Positions 38,621 through 47,900 of a DNA stretch of 55,070 bases are shown piece by piece. Source of the DNA: Thermoproteota archaeon (GTDB lineage Archaea > Korarchaeota > Korarchaeia > Korarchaeales > Korarchaeaceae). The notes below the pieces were generated by a model that worked only from the letters and a program-made list of their open reading frames with translations, did no database searches and was not told the origin of the DNA. The stretch's first letter is position 1. The number at the start of each line of letters is the position of its first letter. A program made the position numbers and the translations under genes. Where the stretch lies: assembly GCA_027491435.1 (NCBI GenBank), contig JAOZFG010000037.1, forward strand, positions 1 through 55,070. The letters run 5' to 3'.

Positions 38621-39741
38621 TAGAAGGAGGTCACCTCCCCCTCTCTCTCAACAGTGAACACGTGCTCTAACTTCTCCTCCTTCACTTTGAGGTTACCCAG
38701 CCCCGGCCCCTCAGGTAGGGTTCTGTAACCGTCCTTCAATCCCGCCCCTCCCTCTACGAAGTCCTCCTTCAGTGAGATGTCCGAGTCCAAGTCTGTGGTT
38801 ACCACGTTTCTGGTGGCTGCGGCGAAGTGAACGCCAGCGGTTATGCTCACCCCGCCCTCCATCATGCAGCCTATCATGTTGGGCACCCCGGCAGCCTCGC
38901 TTATGGCGGCAATCCTCCTGGCCTTGAGGAGGCCCCCTGCCTTGGTTAACTTTATGTTTATGTAGTCCGCAGCCCTCATCTTGACGACTTTCAGGGCATC
39001 TTCAGGAGTGTGAACGCTCTCATCGGCCATTATGGGGATGGGGCTCATCCTGGTGAGCAAGGCCATGCCCTCCAGGTCATCCCACCTAACGGGTTGTTCG
39101 GCCAGCTCCACGTCATACCTGTCCATCTGGTTTAAGGCCTTCAACGCCTGTTTGACTGTCCACCCTTGGTTAGCGTCCACCCTTATCTTTATGGCAGGGC
39201 CCACGACGTCCCTGACCGCCTTAACCCTCTCTACGTCCTTCTCCACGTCCACCCCGACCTTAAGCTTGATAGCCTTAAAGCCCTGCTCAACTATCCTCTC
39301 CGCCTCCCTGGCCATCTCCTCAGGCGATTTTATCCCTATGGTAAAGTCCGTCTCCACCCTATCCCTGTAACCTCCCAGAAGGTCCCTAACCTTAACTCCC
39401 AGGATTTTACCTTTAAGGTCGAAGGAGGCTATCTCCAAAGCCAGTTTAGCTGACGTGTTGCCCAGTATGACCCTGTCCATCCTCTCCTCTATGGCCTCTA
39501 CGTCCAGGGGATTCATCCCGACAACTGCCGGGGCTAGGGCCCTGAGGGCTGCCACTATGGTGTCCTCACTCTCTCCAATTATCCTCTTGGCTGGAGACGC
39601 TTCACCCCAGCCCACCCTTCCCTCGTCATCCTCCAGCCTGACCACCACGTCCACGCTGTAGTCGGAAGTTCCCAAGGCGATGGTAAAGGGCTGCCTGTAG
39701 GGCAGCCTGACCTTAAATACGTCAACCCTCTTGATCCGCAT
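38620..39741 (-). CDS. Dipeptide epimerase-like enzyme of the enolase superfamily
   Basis: 373 residues, the muconate-lactonising/L-Ala-D/L-Glu epimerase subgroup: a K-x-K pair (Lys159 and Lys161 in FKAIKLKVGV), metal ligands Asp189 (RVDANQGW), Glu215 (LAEQPV) and Asp240 (IMADES), and the opposite Lys264 in NIKLTKAGG, plus the characteristic CMMEGGVSITAGVHFAAA and DLDSDI segments of dipeptide epimerases. It would epimerise a dipeptide stereocentre in the cytosol. An N-terminal capping domain is present. The assignment to subgroup is good; the dipeptide is unknown. Confidence 0.85.
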   Translation of the reverse strand: MRIKRVDVFKVRLPYRQPFTIALGTSDYSVDVVVRLEDDEGRVGWGEASPAKRIIGESEDTIVAALRALAPAVVGMNPLDVEAIEERMDRVILGNTSAKLALEIASFDLKGKILGVKVRDLLGGYRDRVETDFTIGIKSPEEMAREAERIVEQGFKAIKLKVGVDVEKDVERVKAVRDVVGPAIKIRVDANQGWTVKQALKALNQMDRYDVELAEQPVRWDDLEGMALLTRMSPIPIMADESVHTPEDALKVVKMRAADYINIKLTKAGGLLKARRIAAISEAAGVPNMIGCMMEGGVSITAGVHFAAATRNVVTTDLDSDISLKEDFVEGGAGLKDGYRTLPEGPGLGNLKVKEEKLEHVFTVEREGEVTSF

Positions 39742-40382
39742 CTCCCCTAAAGGAGGGTGTTAGCTAAAAACTCTGGGTTTGTCGTTCAAGCCCGCACTTA
39801 ACAATCCTTCGGAAGTGATGAGCTAGTTGCCAATTTAAAATCTCAGCAATGGCTGTAGAAGTTATAAGGAGATCTCATCTCCTTAAATCCCCCTGTGCAC
39901 CGCTGTAGAGGTCACAGTGGGTTGAATCACCCAGTTATCAGGGGGTTAGAAGGCCTCCCCAAGGGAGCCCCTGCTTCCTATTCTTCGAAATGTCCTTCAA
40001 GAGCCCCATAAAGGCGCTAAAAGTAGAATCCCTCCAAATCTTTTTCTTATAGCCCTCAGCGTCCGTGTCCATGAGCGTCGAGCGACAAACCTCTTAGACT
40101 CTCCATGGATTTACTTCTCCGAGGCGCGGCAATTCCCCAGCCTGTTGAAAGACCTCCTCCTAAGACATCTCCTCAGCTAACTTACCGAGAAAAATTCGCT
40201 CCCTCATCATCTTCCAGCCCCCTAGCTTCTCCTTTAAAATTACTAATTACCGGGATGCCCAACTTCTTCATAATCACAGTTGTTGAACAATAACAGCTGA
40301 TGAGCCCCTTTCCGCTAAGAAAACATCTAGTCCCCTCCTGAAGTCACTAAGCTAGCGGTGCTCCGCTAGAGAGGTTGAGCCA
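39742..40382. other. Long gap with unresolved minus-strand coding remnants
   Basis: No intact known gene is seen. On the minus strand a 44-residue frame runs from an ATG at 40072 to 39938 (MDTDAEGYKKKIWRDSTFS...), and upstream of it broken pieces such as MKKLGIPVISNFKGEARG lie in other frames. They may be the remains of one gene; no family is recognised. The epimerase promoter lies at the left end. Confidence 0.35.
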
Positions 40383-40814
40383 TCAGATGGACTCCTCAGG
40401 GACCATCGTTATCTTGTAGTACTTTGTGCCGGAGAGCTTCTCCCTCAGCCTGTGGTCTAAGGTGTAGAAGTAGACCTTCAACCTCTCCGCCAGGGCCAGG
40501 TAGGCCGCATCGTACACGGAGATGTTAACCCTCCTGGCTATCTGAAAGGCTCTGGCCTTAACCTCCTTGAACTCCCTCACCTGAAAGGTCCTGTATATAA
40601 GGGAGTCGGCCATCTCCCTGGCCCGATCTAACTCCTTCTCACTAAGCTCTCCCAGCCGAAACTTTCTGAGGAGGGCGTTATATACTTCATAGGGGGTTAT
40701 GTCCAGGACGTAAACGTCAAGGAGCTCCCTCACAAGCTTATCTGCCCAATCGCTTTCATCGTCAGGTATCAACAGGGCCAGAACCACCGTTGAATCCAGG
40801 ACACCATCATTCAT
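40383..40814 (-). CDS. vapC: VapC PIN-domain toxin
   Basis: 143 residues with the PIN acidic residues intact: Asp7 in VLDSTVVLALL, Glu in TPYEVYNALLRKF, Asp in SVYDAAYLALAERL and Asp in FYTLDHRLREKL. It is an RNase that cleaves specific RNA when free of its antitoxin. The upstream RHH antitoxin gene overlaps it by eight bases. Unlike the two other VapC copies of the window this pair is whole. The assignment is secure. Confidence 0.9.
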   Translation of the reverse strand: MNDGVLDSTVVLALLIPDDESDWADKLVRELLDVYVLDITPYEVYNALLRKFRLGELSEKELDRAREMADSLIYRTFQVREFKEVKARAFQIARRVNISVYDAAYLALAERLKVYFYTLDHRLREKLSGTKYYKITMVPEESI

Positions 40815-41025
40815 CCCTATCTACCCTGATGAGTTCGGCGGCCGGAGTCCCCTTCCTCCCAATGCTGTCCCTGAGCTCCTTGGCCTTCTCCAGGACCTTT
40901 TCCCTCCTCTTCCTTCTGACCAGCTCGTAGAGAAACTGCCTCACCTCCTCCCTCCAGTCCTCGTCCAGCTTCTCCAGCTCCCTCTTGAGCTCCTCGGGGA
41001 CCCTTATACTTATCACCGAGCTCAT
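40807..41025 (-). CDS. vapB: RHH-type antitoxin (VapB)
   Basis: From the ATG at 41025 the protein has 72 residues: SVISIRVPEELKRELEKLDEDWREEVRQFLYELVRRKRREKVLEKA. The ribbon-helix-helix over residues 3-45 binds the operator; the charged C-terminus (KELRDSIGRKGTPAAELIRVDRD) would wrap the toxin. I chose this start because GAAGTG precedes it and a TATA-like AATATATACG lies about 30 bases upstream. The upstream extension in the frame to 41115 runs through the promoter and is not coding. It overlaps vapC. Confidence 0.85.
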   Translation of the reverse strand: MSSVISIRVPEELKRELEKLDEDWREEVRQFLYELVRRKRREKVLEKAKELRDSIGRKGTPAAELIRVDRDE

Positions 41026-41352
41026 CACTTCTGTATACCTATAGTGCGTATATATTGTTTTCTCATAGTTTACATAGGCTACTGATATTTGTAGACAATC
41101 ATTTAATGGAGACAACGGATCTTCTCGTTATATTCAGTAAGAAAAGCTCCTTAAATTGAGAAAAGATGGGAGAGCTCACCTCCTAACGCTTCTTCCCATA
41201 GAGTAGCTGACAACCAACTCAGATCTCTGATCGCCAAAATAAACACAAATAAAATAGCCAGGAGATGTTCTCTCAAGAATTAACTTTAACGAGAATCCCG
41301 ATTTTATTCCTAAATCTGTTATTAACTTCTGATATTACTAGCTTGACGCAGC
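41026..41352. other. Intergenic stretch with vapBC promoter
   Basis: The minus-strand TATA box of vapBC (AATATATACG) lies near 41048-41060, within GTATACCTATAGTGCGTATA, which has partial dyad symmetry and is the likely VapB operator. I see no gene in the rest. Confidence 0.45.
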
Positions 41353-41400
41353 AAAAGGCTTAAAAGTTTCCTGTACCGGTTATCTTAGCTAAAGGAGGTG
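41353..41400 (+). promoter_or_regulatory. Promoter and Shine-Dalgarno of the sugar ABC operon
   Basis: AAAAGGCTTAAAAGT (about 41353-41367) has the BRE and TATA look, and AAAGGAGGTG (41391-41400) is a strong ribosome site 7 bases before the TTG at 41408, which it selects. A transcript leader of about 20 bases is implied. Confidence 0.55.
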
Positions 41401-41407
41401 AAAAATT

Positions 41408-42916
41408 TTGAGGAGGGGAGCTTCCCGGACAGTTGTGATACTCGTCTCCCTCGTCGTTGGGATCCTGATCGGCGCTTCTCTCGGCTATATGCTGGCTCCT
41501 AAACCTCAACCAGCGCCAGCCACCCCAACCACTGAGCTAGATAAGTTAAAGGCGGAGAATGAGCAGTTAAAGGCAAAAATAGAGGAGTTGAAGAAGAAGT
41601 TAGAGGCCACCGGCGAGAAGGAGATAACCCTTAAGATCTGGACCATAGGGCCGGATCCTCCCAGCGAGTACAGGTTGAAGAACTTTGAGATAGCCGCTAG
41701 CATGCTCAACAAGTGGTTAGCTGCTCTAGGCTCCAAAGTCAGGGTGAAGGTCGAGGGAGAGTTCTTCGTCAGGCCCGTCGAGTGGGGAGAGTACAAGAAC
41801 AAGTTCTACTTGGCCTACAAGGCTGGAAAGGCCCCTGACATCTACCTGACAGGCCATGAGGACGTTGGGTTCTTGGCTGCAAACGGTTACATAATTCCTC
41901 TAGACGACTACATAAAAGAGTACTGGGACGAGGTCTACTACGACGTGATCCCCACGCTCTGGGAGGCCGTTAAGTACCAGGGCAAGATTTGGGGAATACC
42001 TCAGGACACCGAAGCCAGGCCCATGTACTTCAGGAAGGACGTGTTAAGGGCCCTGGGATGGACTGAAGAGCAGATAAACGAGCTGCCGGAGAAGGTGAGG
42101 AGGGGAGAGTTCACCCTAGACGATCTGCTGGAGCTGGCTAAAGAGGCTAAGGATAAGGGGTTGGTGGAGAGGGGAATACTGCACAGGGTGAAGGAGGGCT
42201 ACGACTACTTCCAGTTCTACCTGGCTTACGGGGGCAGGCTCTGGGACGCCAAGCAGGGCAAGATGGTCTTCACCAAGAGCGCCTGGAAGAAGACCTTGGA
42301 GTGGTTCTACAAGGCCGTCTGGGAGTACAAGGTGATAAGCCCGACTCAGTTCTCTGGAGACTGGGACAAAGACTTCCACGAGCCCTTCACCAAGGGCAAG
42401 GCCCTGTTCCTGTCCGGAGGGACCTGGCACAAGGGAGAGTGGATAAGCAAGGGCCTGCTCACCGAAGAGTCCTTCAACGAGAACGTGGGCTACATGTTAC
42501 ACCCAGCAGGCGAGCCAGGTAAAAAACCTGTAACCTTAAGCCACCCGCTCATCTACACGATAACTAAGCAGGCCCAGGAGAGGGGAGTTGCCGACGTCGC
42601 CTTCGTGTTAATAACCATGGTGACCGATCCTCACCTGAACTCGCTTCACGCCATAAAGAGCAGCCACCTGGCCATACTATACAGCGAGATAAGCGATAGC
42701 AGGTACACTAAGGACCCGTTCCTAGCCGACGTCGCTTACATGCTCGACTACACGACCTTCATACCCAACCACCCGAAGTGGGGAGACTACAGCAGAATAG
42801 TCTTCAACATACTTAGAGGGGTTGAGAGTGGTGATCTGAAGCCTGATCAGGCCTTTAATGAGCTGTTAAGGCAGATACAAGGTTTAGGAAGTGATGCTGT
42901 CATCATAGAGGACTAA
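41408..42916 (+). CDS. ABC transporter sugar-binding protein
   Basis: 502 residues starting TTG at 41408. An N-terminal membrane anchor (RTVVILVSLVVGILIGASLGYML) and a 30-residue coiled coil stalk (LDKLKAENEQLKAKIEELKKKLE) lift the binding domain (residues about 72-500: ITLKIWTIGPDPPSEY, YKAGKAPDIYLTGHEDVGFLAANGYIIPLDDY, GGRLWDAKQGKMVF). This is a family-1 (CUT1-type) solute-binding protein for sugars or oligosaccharides on the outer face. The two permease genes follow at once. The sugar cannot be told from sequence. The coiled coil stalk is a known archaeal arrangement. Confidence 0.88.
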   Translation: MRRGASRTVVILVSLVVGILIGASLGYMLAPKPQPAPATPTTELDKLKAENEQLKAKIEELKKKLEATGEKEITLKIWTIGPDPPSEYRLKNFEIAASMLNKWLAALGSKVRVKVEGEFFVRPVEWGEYKNKFYLAYKAGKAPDIYLTGHEDVGFLAANGYIIPLDDYIKEYWDEVYYDVIPTLWEAVKYQGKIWGIPQDTEARPMYFRKDVLRALGWTEEQINELPEKVRRGEFTLDDLLELAKEAKDKGLVERGILHRVKEGYDYFQFYLAYGGRLWDAKQGKMVFTKSAWKKTLEWFYKAVWEYKVISPTQFSGDWDKDFHEPFTKGKALFLSGGTWHKGEWISKGLLTEESFNENVGYMLHPAGEPGKKPVTLSHPLIYTITKQAQERGVADVAFVLITMVTDPHLNSLHAIKSSHLAILYSEISDSRYTKDPFLADVAYMLDYTTFIPNHPKWGDYSRIVFNILRGVESGDLKPDQAFNELLRQIQGLGSDAVIIED

Positions 42917-42935
42917 CCACCTCTCAGGTGATCCA

Positions 42936-43832
42936 ATGAAGCACAAGTACCTTCTCTTTTTTCTTGCCCCAAGCTTCCTGCTCATCCTGGTGTTCTTCCT
43001 AATACCCGTCGTGATAACCCTGTTGATCAGCCTAACTGATATGGATTACAGCTTCCAATGGAACTGGGTTGGTTTGAAAAACTACGAGGAGATGTTAAGG
43101 GATCCAATAGCCTACAAGGTGTTCCAGAACACCCTGCTCTACGTGTTCACTACCCTTTCCCTGTTCAACGTCGGGCTCGCCCTGGTGATCTCCTTAATAA
43201 CCGTCCACATACCGGAGAGGGTGGGGAGCGGCTTTAGGGCCCTATGGCTCCTCCCCAGGATAACCCCTTCCACGGTTTACGCCCTTCTATGGTTGTGGGC
43301 CGCCAGACAAGATGAATCCGCCCTATTCAACTGGATTCTAGGATTTTTTGGCTTCGAACCCGTTAACTGGATCCACAGACACCCGTGGCTCATCGTAATA
43401 CTCGTTAACGGATTCGTCGGCACCTCCTTCGGGATGATAATTTTTACTGCAGCGCTGAAGAGCATCCCCAGCGATTACCTTAGGGCTGCAAGGGTTGACG
43501 GGGCCAACACTTTCCAGGTGATAAGGTACGTGGAGCTCCCCCTGATAAAGTGGCCCCTGATGTTCGTCACCGCCTACCAGACCCTCTCCCTCCTGACCTC
43601 CTACGAGTACATCCTGCTAGTTACTAACGGCGGCCCAGGGTACTACACCACAGAGGTCTGGGCCTTATACAGCTACCACCTGGCCTTCGCCCAGTACGGT
43701 GGGATTGTGAAGTTCGGCTACGGCGCGGCCCTAGCCACTGTTCTCGTGGTGCTCGGCCTTATAATGTCGGTGATTTACTGGAGGGTCTTCAGGCTCAAGG
43801 AGATGATGTTGGAGCCCAAGATAGAGGTGTGA
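42936..43832 (+). CDS. CUT1 sugar ABC transporter permease (MalF/UgpA-like)
   Basis: 298 residues with six membrane helices and the EAA loop RAARVDGANTFQVIRYVELPLIKWPL (about 185-211) that contacts the ATPase. The N-terminal helix MKHKYLLFFLAPSFLLILVFFLIP is typical of the MalF/UgpA group. An A/T-poor spacer with CAGGTGATCC lies before its ATG. It forms the pore with the next gene's product and passes sugar delivered by the binding protein. It overlaps the next gene by four bases. Confidence 0.92.
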   Translation: MKHKYLLFFLAPSFLLILVFFLIPVVITLLISLTDMDYSFQWNWVGLKNYEEMLRDPIAYKVFQNTLLYVFTTLSLFNVGLALVISLITVHIPERVGSGFRALWLLPRITPSTVYALLWLWAARQDESALFNWILGFFGFEPVNWIHRHPWLIVILVNGFVGTSFGMIIFTAALKSIPSDYLRAARVDGANTFQVIRYVELPLIKWPLMFVTAYQTLSLLTSYEYILLVTNGGPGYYTTEVWALYSYHLAFAQYGGIVKFGYGAALATVLVVLGLIMSVIYWRVFRLKEMMLEPKIEV

Positions 43833-44680
43833 ACATGAGGTTCAAGGAAGTTCCCTGGTACGCCTTCCTGCTGGCCATAACCTTGCCTATAGTGGCTTTG
43901 TACGCCCTCCTTTTCGTACAGAGCATCTCAGATGAAGTCGTGGGGTTAATCCCTGTCAACCTAACGCTAGATAACTGGGAGTTCCTGAAGGACGGGAACA
44001 TAAAGGTGCCCGGGACCACCTTCCAGCACTACCCTAACCTCTACCTGGTGGCGGGGAACACCTTCCTTCTGGCCGTCACGGTGGCAGCTTTAGAAGTGGT
44101 CTTCTCCTCCCTAGCCGGCTACGCCATATCAAGGTACAAGTTCAGGGGTAGGAGCAGTCTCCTAGCCCTTGCTCTTATCCTTCACTCCTTTCCAGGAATA
44201 ACCCTGCTAATAGCTCTCTTCTACATACTGAACCTGTTAGGGCTTTACGATACCCTGCTGGGAGTCATCATAATAAAGGTGGCCTTGGACATGCCCCTGG
44301 ACATCTGGATAATGAAGGGCTTCTTCGACGGGGTGAGCTGGGACATGGAAATGAGCGCCTTAGTGGACGGGTGCAGCAGATTGCAGGCCTGGTGGAAGGT
44401 TATACTCCCGAACGTGAGGAACGGGCTAATGACCGTCATAATATTCGGGTTCCTGTCCGGGTGGAGCGAGTTCATATATGTGCTGACCTTCATCTCGAGC
44501 CAGGACTACTGGACCTTCTCAATGCTGGTTTACGCCCTGACCACCGGGGAGTACTCCTACATAGATCCCGGCGTGACCTCGGCCGTAGCCATAATTTACA
44601 TGGTGCCTGTGGTGCTCTTCTTCCTGTTCGCCCAGCAATACCTGCTCAGAATCCAGATAGCTGGGAAAGGGGTCTCCTAG
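43829..44680 (+). CDS. CUT1 sugar ABC transporter permease (MalG/UgpE-like)
   Basis: 283 residues (GTG at 43829, or ATG at 43835 two codons on) with six membrane helices and the EAA loop MSALVDGCSRLQAWWKVILPNVRNGL (about 180-205). It is the second pore subunit; the start overlaps the previous stop. The matching ATPase is not in this operon but at 50549-51601 in the opposite orientation, separated by a helicase and an AAA ATPase. Confidence 0.92.
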   Translation: MNMRFKEVPWYAFLLAITLPIVALYALLFVQSISDEVVGLIPVNLTLDNWEFLKDGNIKVPGTTFQHYPNLYLVAGNTFLLAVTVAALEVVFSSLAGYAISRYKFRGRSSLLALALILHSFPGITLLIALFYILNLLGLYDTLLGVIIIKVALDMPLDIWIMKGFFDGVSWDMEMSALVDGCSRLQAWWKVILPNVRNGLMTVIIFGFLSGWSEFIYVLTFISSQDYWTFSMLVYALTTGEYSYIDPGVTSAVAIIYMVPVVLFFLFAQQYLLRIQIAGKGVS

Positions 44681-44981
44681 CCCTTAATTTTTGAGTGAAA
44701 GGGCCCCATGATGAGCTGGAGAACCTGACGAGTTAGCTGGGGAGCCTAGGCGAGGAGACCCCTTCAGTCGACCATCGAAGGCGATGTGTTAGCGTGCAAT
44801 CTGGTGGTTATTTACCCCAACTGAAGGGATTGAGCGACTCTTAAACTTGAGCGGCCCATCGTGGAGCGATCAGCGGGCCTAACCCCGCTCGCAACTACTG
44901 ACTCCATTCTTCCCTCTAGTCGGTAACACTAAGAAATTTTTGGTAAAATTGTATATAAGTGAGCGGAGAGTCTAGAGGTCG
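44681..44981. other. Intergenic stretch with helicase promoter at the right end
   Basis: No gene is seen. At the right end AATTGTATATAAGTG (about 44946-44960) is a strong TATA box about 30 bases before the helicase start. The middle is GC-rich with short stem-forming pieces but no recognised RNA. Confidence 0.45.
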
Positions 44982-47900
44982 GTGATGGCCTTCAGGGAAA
45001 AAGATGTGGAGATTAGAGAGGATCTCGATGAAATTCTCCGCGAGTTGCTTGAAAGGCTTTCTGCAAAGGGGTTCGTGATCATTAGGGTTAGCTCCCTGAA
45101 AGGGGGAGCCAAGTCCTTCCTTGAGCTACTCCAAGCTGCAAAAATTGTGGATATTGGGGGAAACATAGTATGGATTAACGAGAGGGGTAGGGAGATCCTG
45201 GAGGCTGGAAGGAAGGAGGAGAGAGGGGAACTTATCCTTAAGTTCCTCTCAGAGGTTCAAAACGTTTCACAGCTCCTGAATAAGCTAGAGAGGGGCGAGT
45301 CCCTCAACCTAAATTACCTCTCTAGTCTTGAGAGGATGGCCCTTTACCTTCTGAGGTCCTACGGGTACGTGTCCATCGAGGGATCGACTGCTACCTATAA
45401 CAAATCTGCTGGCAAAAGGATATCCCTTCACGACCTCACAGAGGATTTACAGGGCTATTTGAACTTCCTGAAGAGCCCTCAGTATGAGGAGATGAGAAAG
45501 AGAGTGGATGACCTTCTGAAGCTCATTAAGGAGCTTAAAAGGAGCCTGAACGACGACAGGTCCTTCAAAAGGCTTCTAAAGAAGTTATTCAGGAACTCCC
45601 TATCCCTGGAGGGCCTAACAGATGACATCTCCAAGAAGCTCTTGGAGGACCTTCTGAAGAGATCGGAGCCCCTGAGGAGGACCCTAGTAAAGCTTGTAAG
45701 AGACTGGTATAAGGTGAATAGGAGGGAGAAGGCTGCCTCCCTTCTTCAGTTAATGCAGGGACTGTTGTCTCCCCTGGCCACTGAGCTGCTCACTCTGCTG
45801 GACCCTTTCATGTTCAGCATATACGATGAGCGCGTTAACCGCCTTCTGACTGGGGACGGCAGATTAGAATTTAAGATCTTTAACAGGCAAGCCCCTGAAG
45901 TGTACGACTTACCCACCGACTACTACGTAGAGTACTGCAAATACACGGTGAGGCTCAGGCGACGCCTGGAGGAGGTCGTGGGGAGGAGGTTGGACAACCT
46001 GGAGGTCTACATCTTCCTGAGGTTCTTATCAGATAGCGAGTGGGAAGGGGCACCGTCCGAGGCAGTCTGGTCCGAGGCAGTCTGCACGGAGGAAGTGCTT
46101 AGGAGACTTCAAGTGAGCTATGAGGTCTACAGGGAGAGAGGAAGCAGGCCTAAGCTTTCTAACAAGAGGTTCCTCGACGTCTTTCCCTGGGCTCCGAAGA
46201 ACCTCCTTGAAAGCTATCTATACGAGCACCAGCTCGAGGCCCATGAGGCTTTGGATAGGGGAGAGAACCTCATCCTGATATCCGGCACTGGAAGCGGGAA
46301 GACGGAAGCTTGGGCTTTCCACGCGTTAAGTCGGGGGAAGAGGGTTTTAGCCCTCTACCCAACCCTGGCCCTGTCGGACGACCAGTTAAAGAGGCTCCGA
46401 TCATATTTTGGCGATGACAAGGTGCTTAAAGTGGAGTCAGGGGTCGTGTCCTCACTCAGAGGCGCTAAAGGCAGGAGGATCCTAAGGAAGAGGGTGATGC
46501 TCTCACAAGTAGTGGTGACCAACCCCGCCTTCCTGATGGCCGACGTTAAGAGGATACCAGCGGGCTTAAGCTACCTAGCTGACTTCCTAGAGGAGGTAGA
46601 TCTCATAGTCATAGATGAGCTCGATTATTACGGCTCTCATGGGGCTAGCCTTCTAGTTGGCGTGCTATCCTTCCTGATTGAGGTCCTGAACGTCAACCCT
46701 CAAATTGTCGTTTTAACGGCTACCTTAGGCAATCCGGAGGAGCTAGCTGGTGCTCTCACTAGAGTAAACGAGAGGGAGACCTCAGTGGTTAGGGGGAACC
46801 CATTCAAGGCTGAAAACGTGACCTTCCTGATCAAGGATAAGAGGTCAGAGGTGAAGCTCCCCGAGCTGCTCGCCGAGCTAGTTAGAGACGATGGGGTAAC
46901 CCTCGTCTTTACCAGGACTGTCGATGAGGCCGACAGGTTGGCCGCTAAAGTAAGGGAAAGGTTGCCTAAGCGCCTGGTCAAGCTAGTGGAGAGCCACCAT
47001 CACCTGGTGCCCAGGGCCAAGAGGAGAGATATAGAGAAGAGGGCCAGAAAGGGCGAAGTTAAGGTGATAATAACGCCTAGAACGCTAATTCAGGGAATAG
47101 ACATCGGGACTGTAAAGAGGGCGGTCCACTACGGGCTGCCCTTTGACGTCAGGGAGTTCAAGCAGAGGGAAGGGAGGAAGGGAAGAAGGGAGGGCATGGT
47201 CAGCGAGACCGTGATAGTGCCGATAAGCAAGTGGGACTACGAGCTCCTAGGTTCAAAAGATCTGCTGAGGAGGTGGATGGGACTTCCCAACGAGAGCGTG
47301 CTGGTCAACCCAGGTAACAAGTACGTGAAGCTGTTCTCAGCCCTATTCAAGCTTAAGTCCCCCAAGCACTTCCTGAAGCTGAGCGATGAGGAAATAAAGC
47401 TCCTGAAGGAGCTTGAACTGGTTGAAGAGGTCGATAAGGAGAGGGTTCCGGACGTCAACGATAGGGGGGAGAAGGTCTGGAGGAGCTTAAACTTCTTCAA
47501 TTACGGACCTCCTTACGGTTATAGGAGACAGGACGTTTACGGCAACCTGCTATCCGAGGAGGAGTTGGCCCTATCAGACGTCGTGGAGAAGTTCCAGCCC
47601 GGTTGCATAGATAGGTCCACCTATATGATTGTGGTGGACTGGAGGATAAAGGAGAGAACGGTTCTGGAGGCGCCCCCAGACAGGTTGTGGAGTCCTGTAA
47701 AGAAGGAGGTGGATAAGGCCGTCGAAAAGTACGAGAGGTTCAAGTTAAGCCTTAAGGAGAAGCCTAACTTCAGGAAGGACTTTTACTCTGGTAAGGTAAC
47801 TTCATACGTCAGCCTAAAGGTCGTGCCCCCTAAAGGTTTCGGCTTACTTCAGAAAATCCCGACGGAAGTTAGGTGGGTGGTGGAGGGGGACACCCCCGTG

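Noticed and set aside
41506-41802. Minus-strand open frame inside the sugar-binding protein gene
   Set aside because: It is antisense to a clearly conserved protein, with serine- and phenylalanine-rich shadow composition.
44706-44760. Possible C/D box guide RNA (ATGATGA followed by CTGA)
   Set aside because: No second C' and D box follows at the required spacing, so the two motifs are likely chance.
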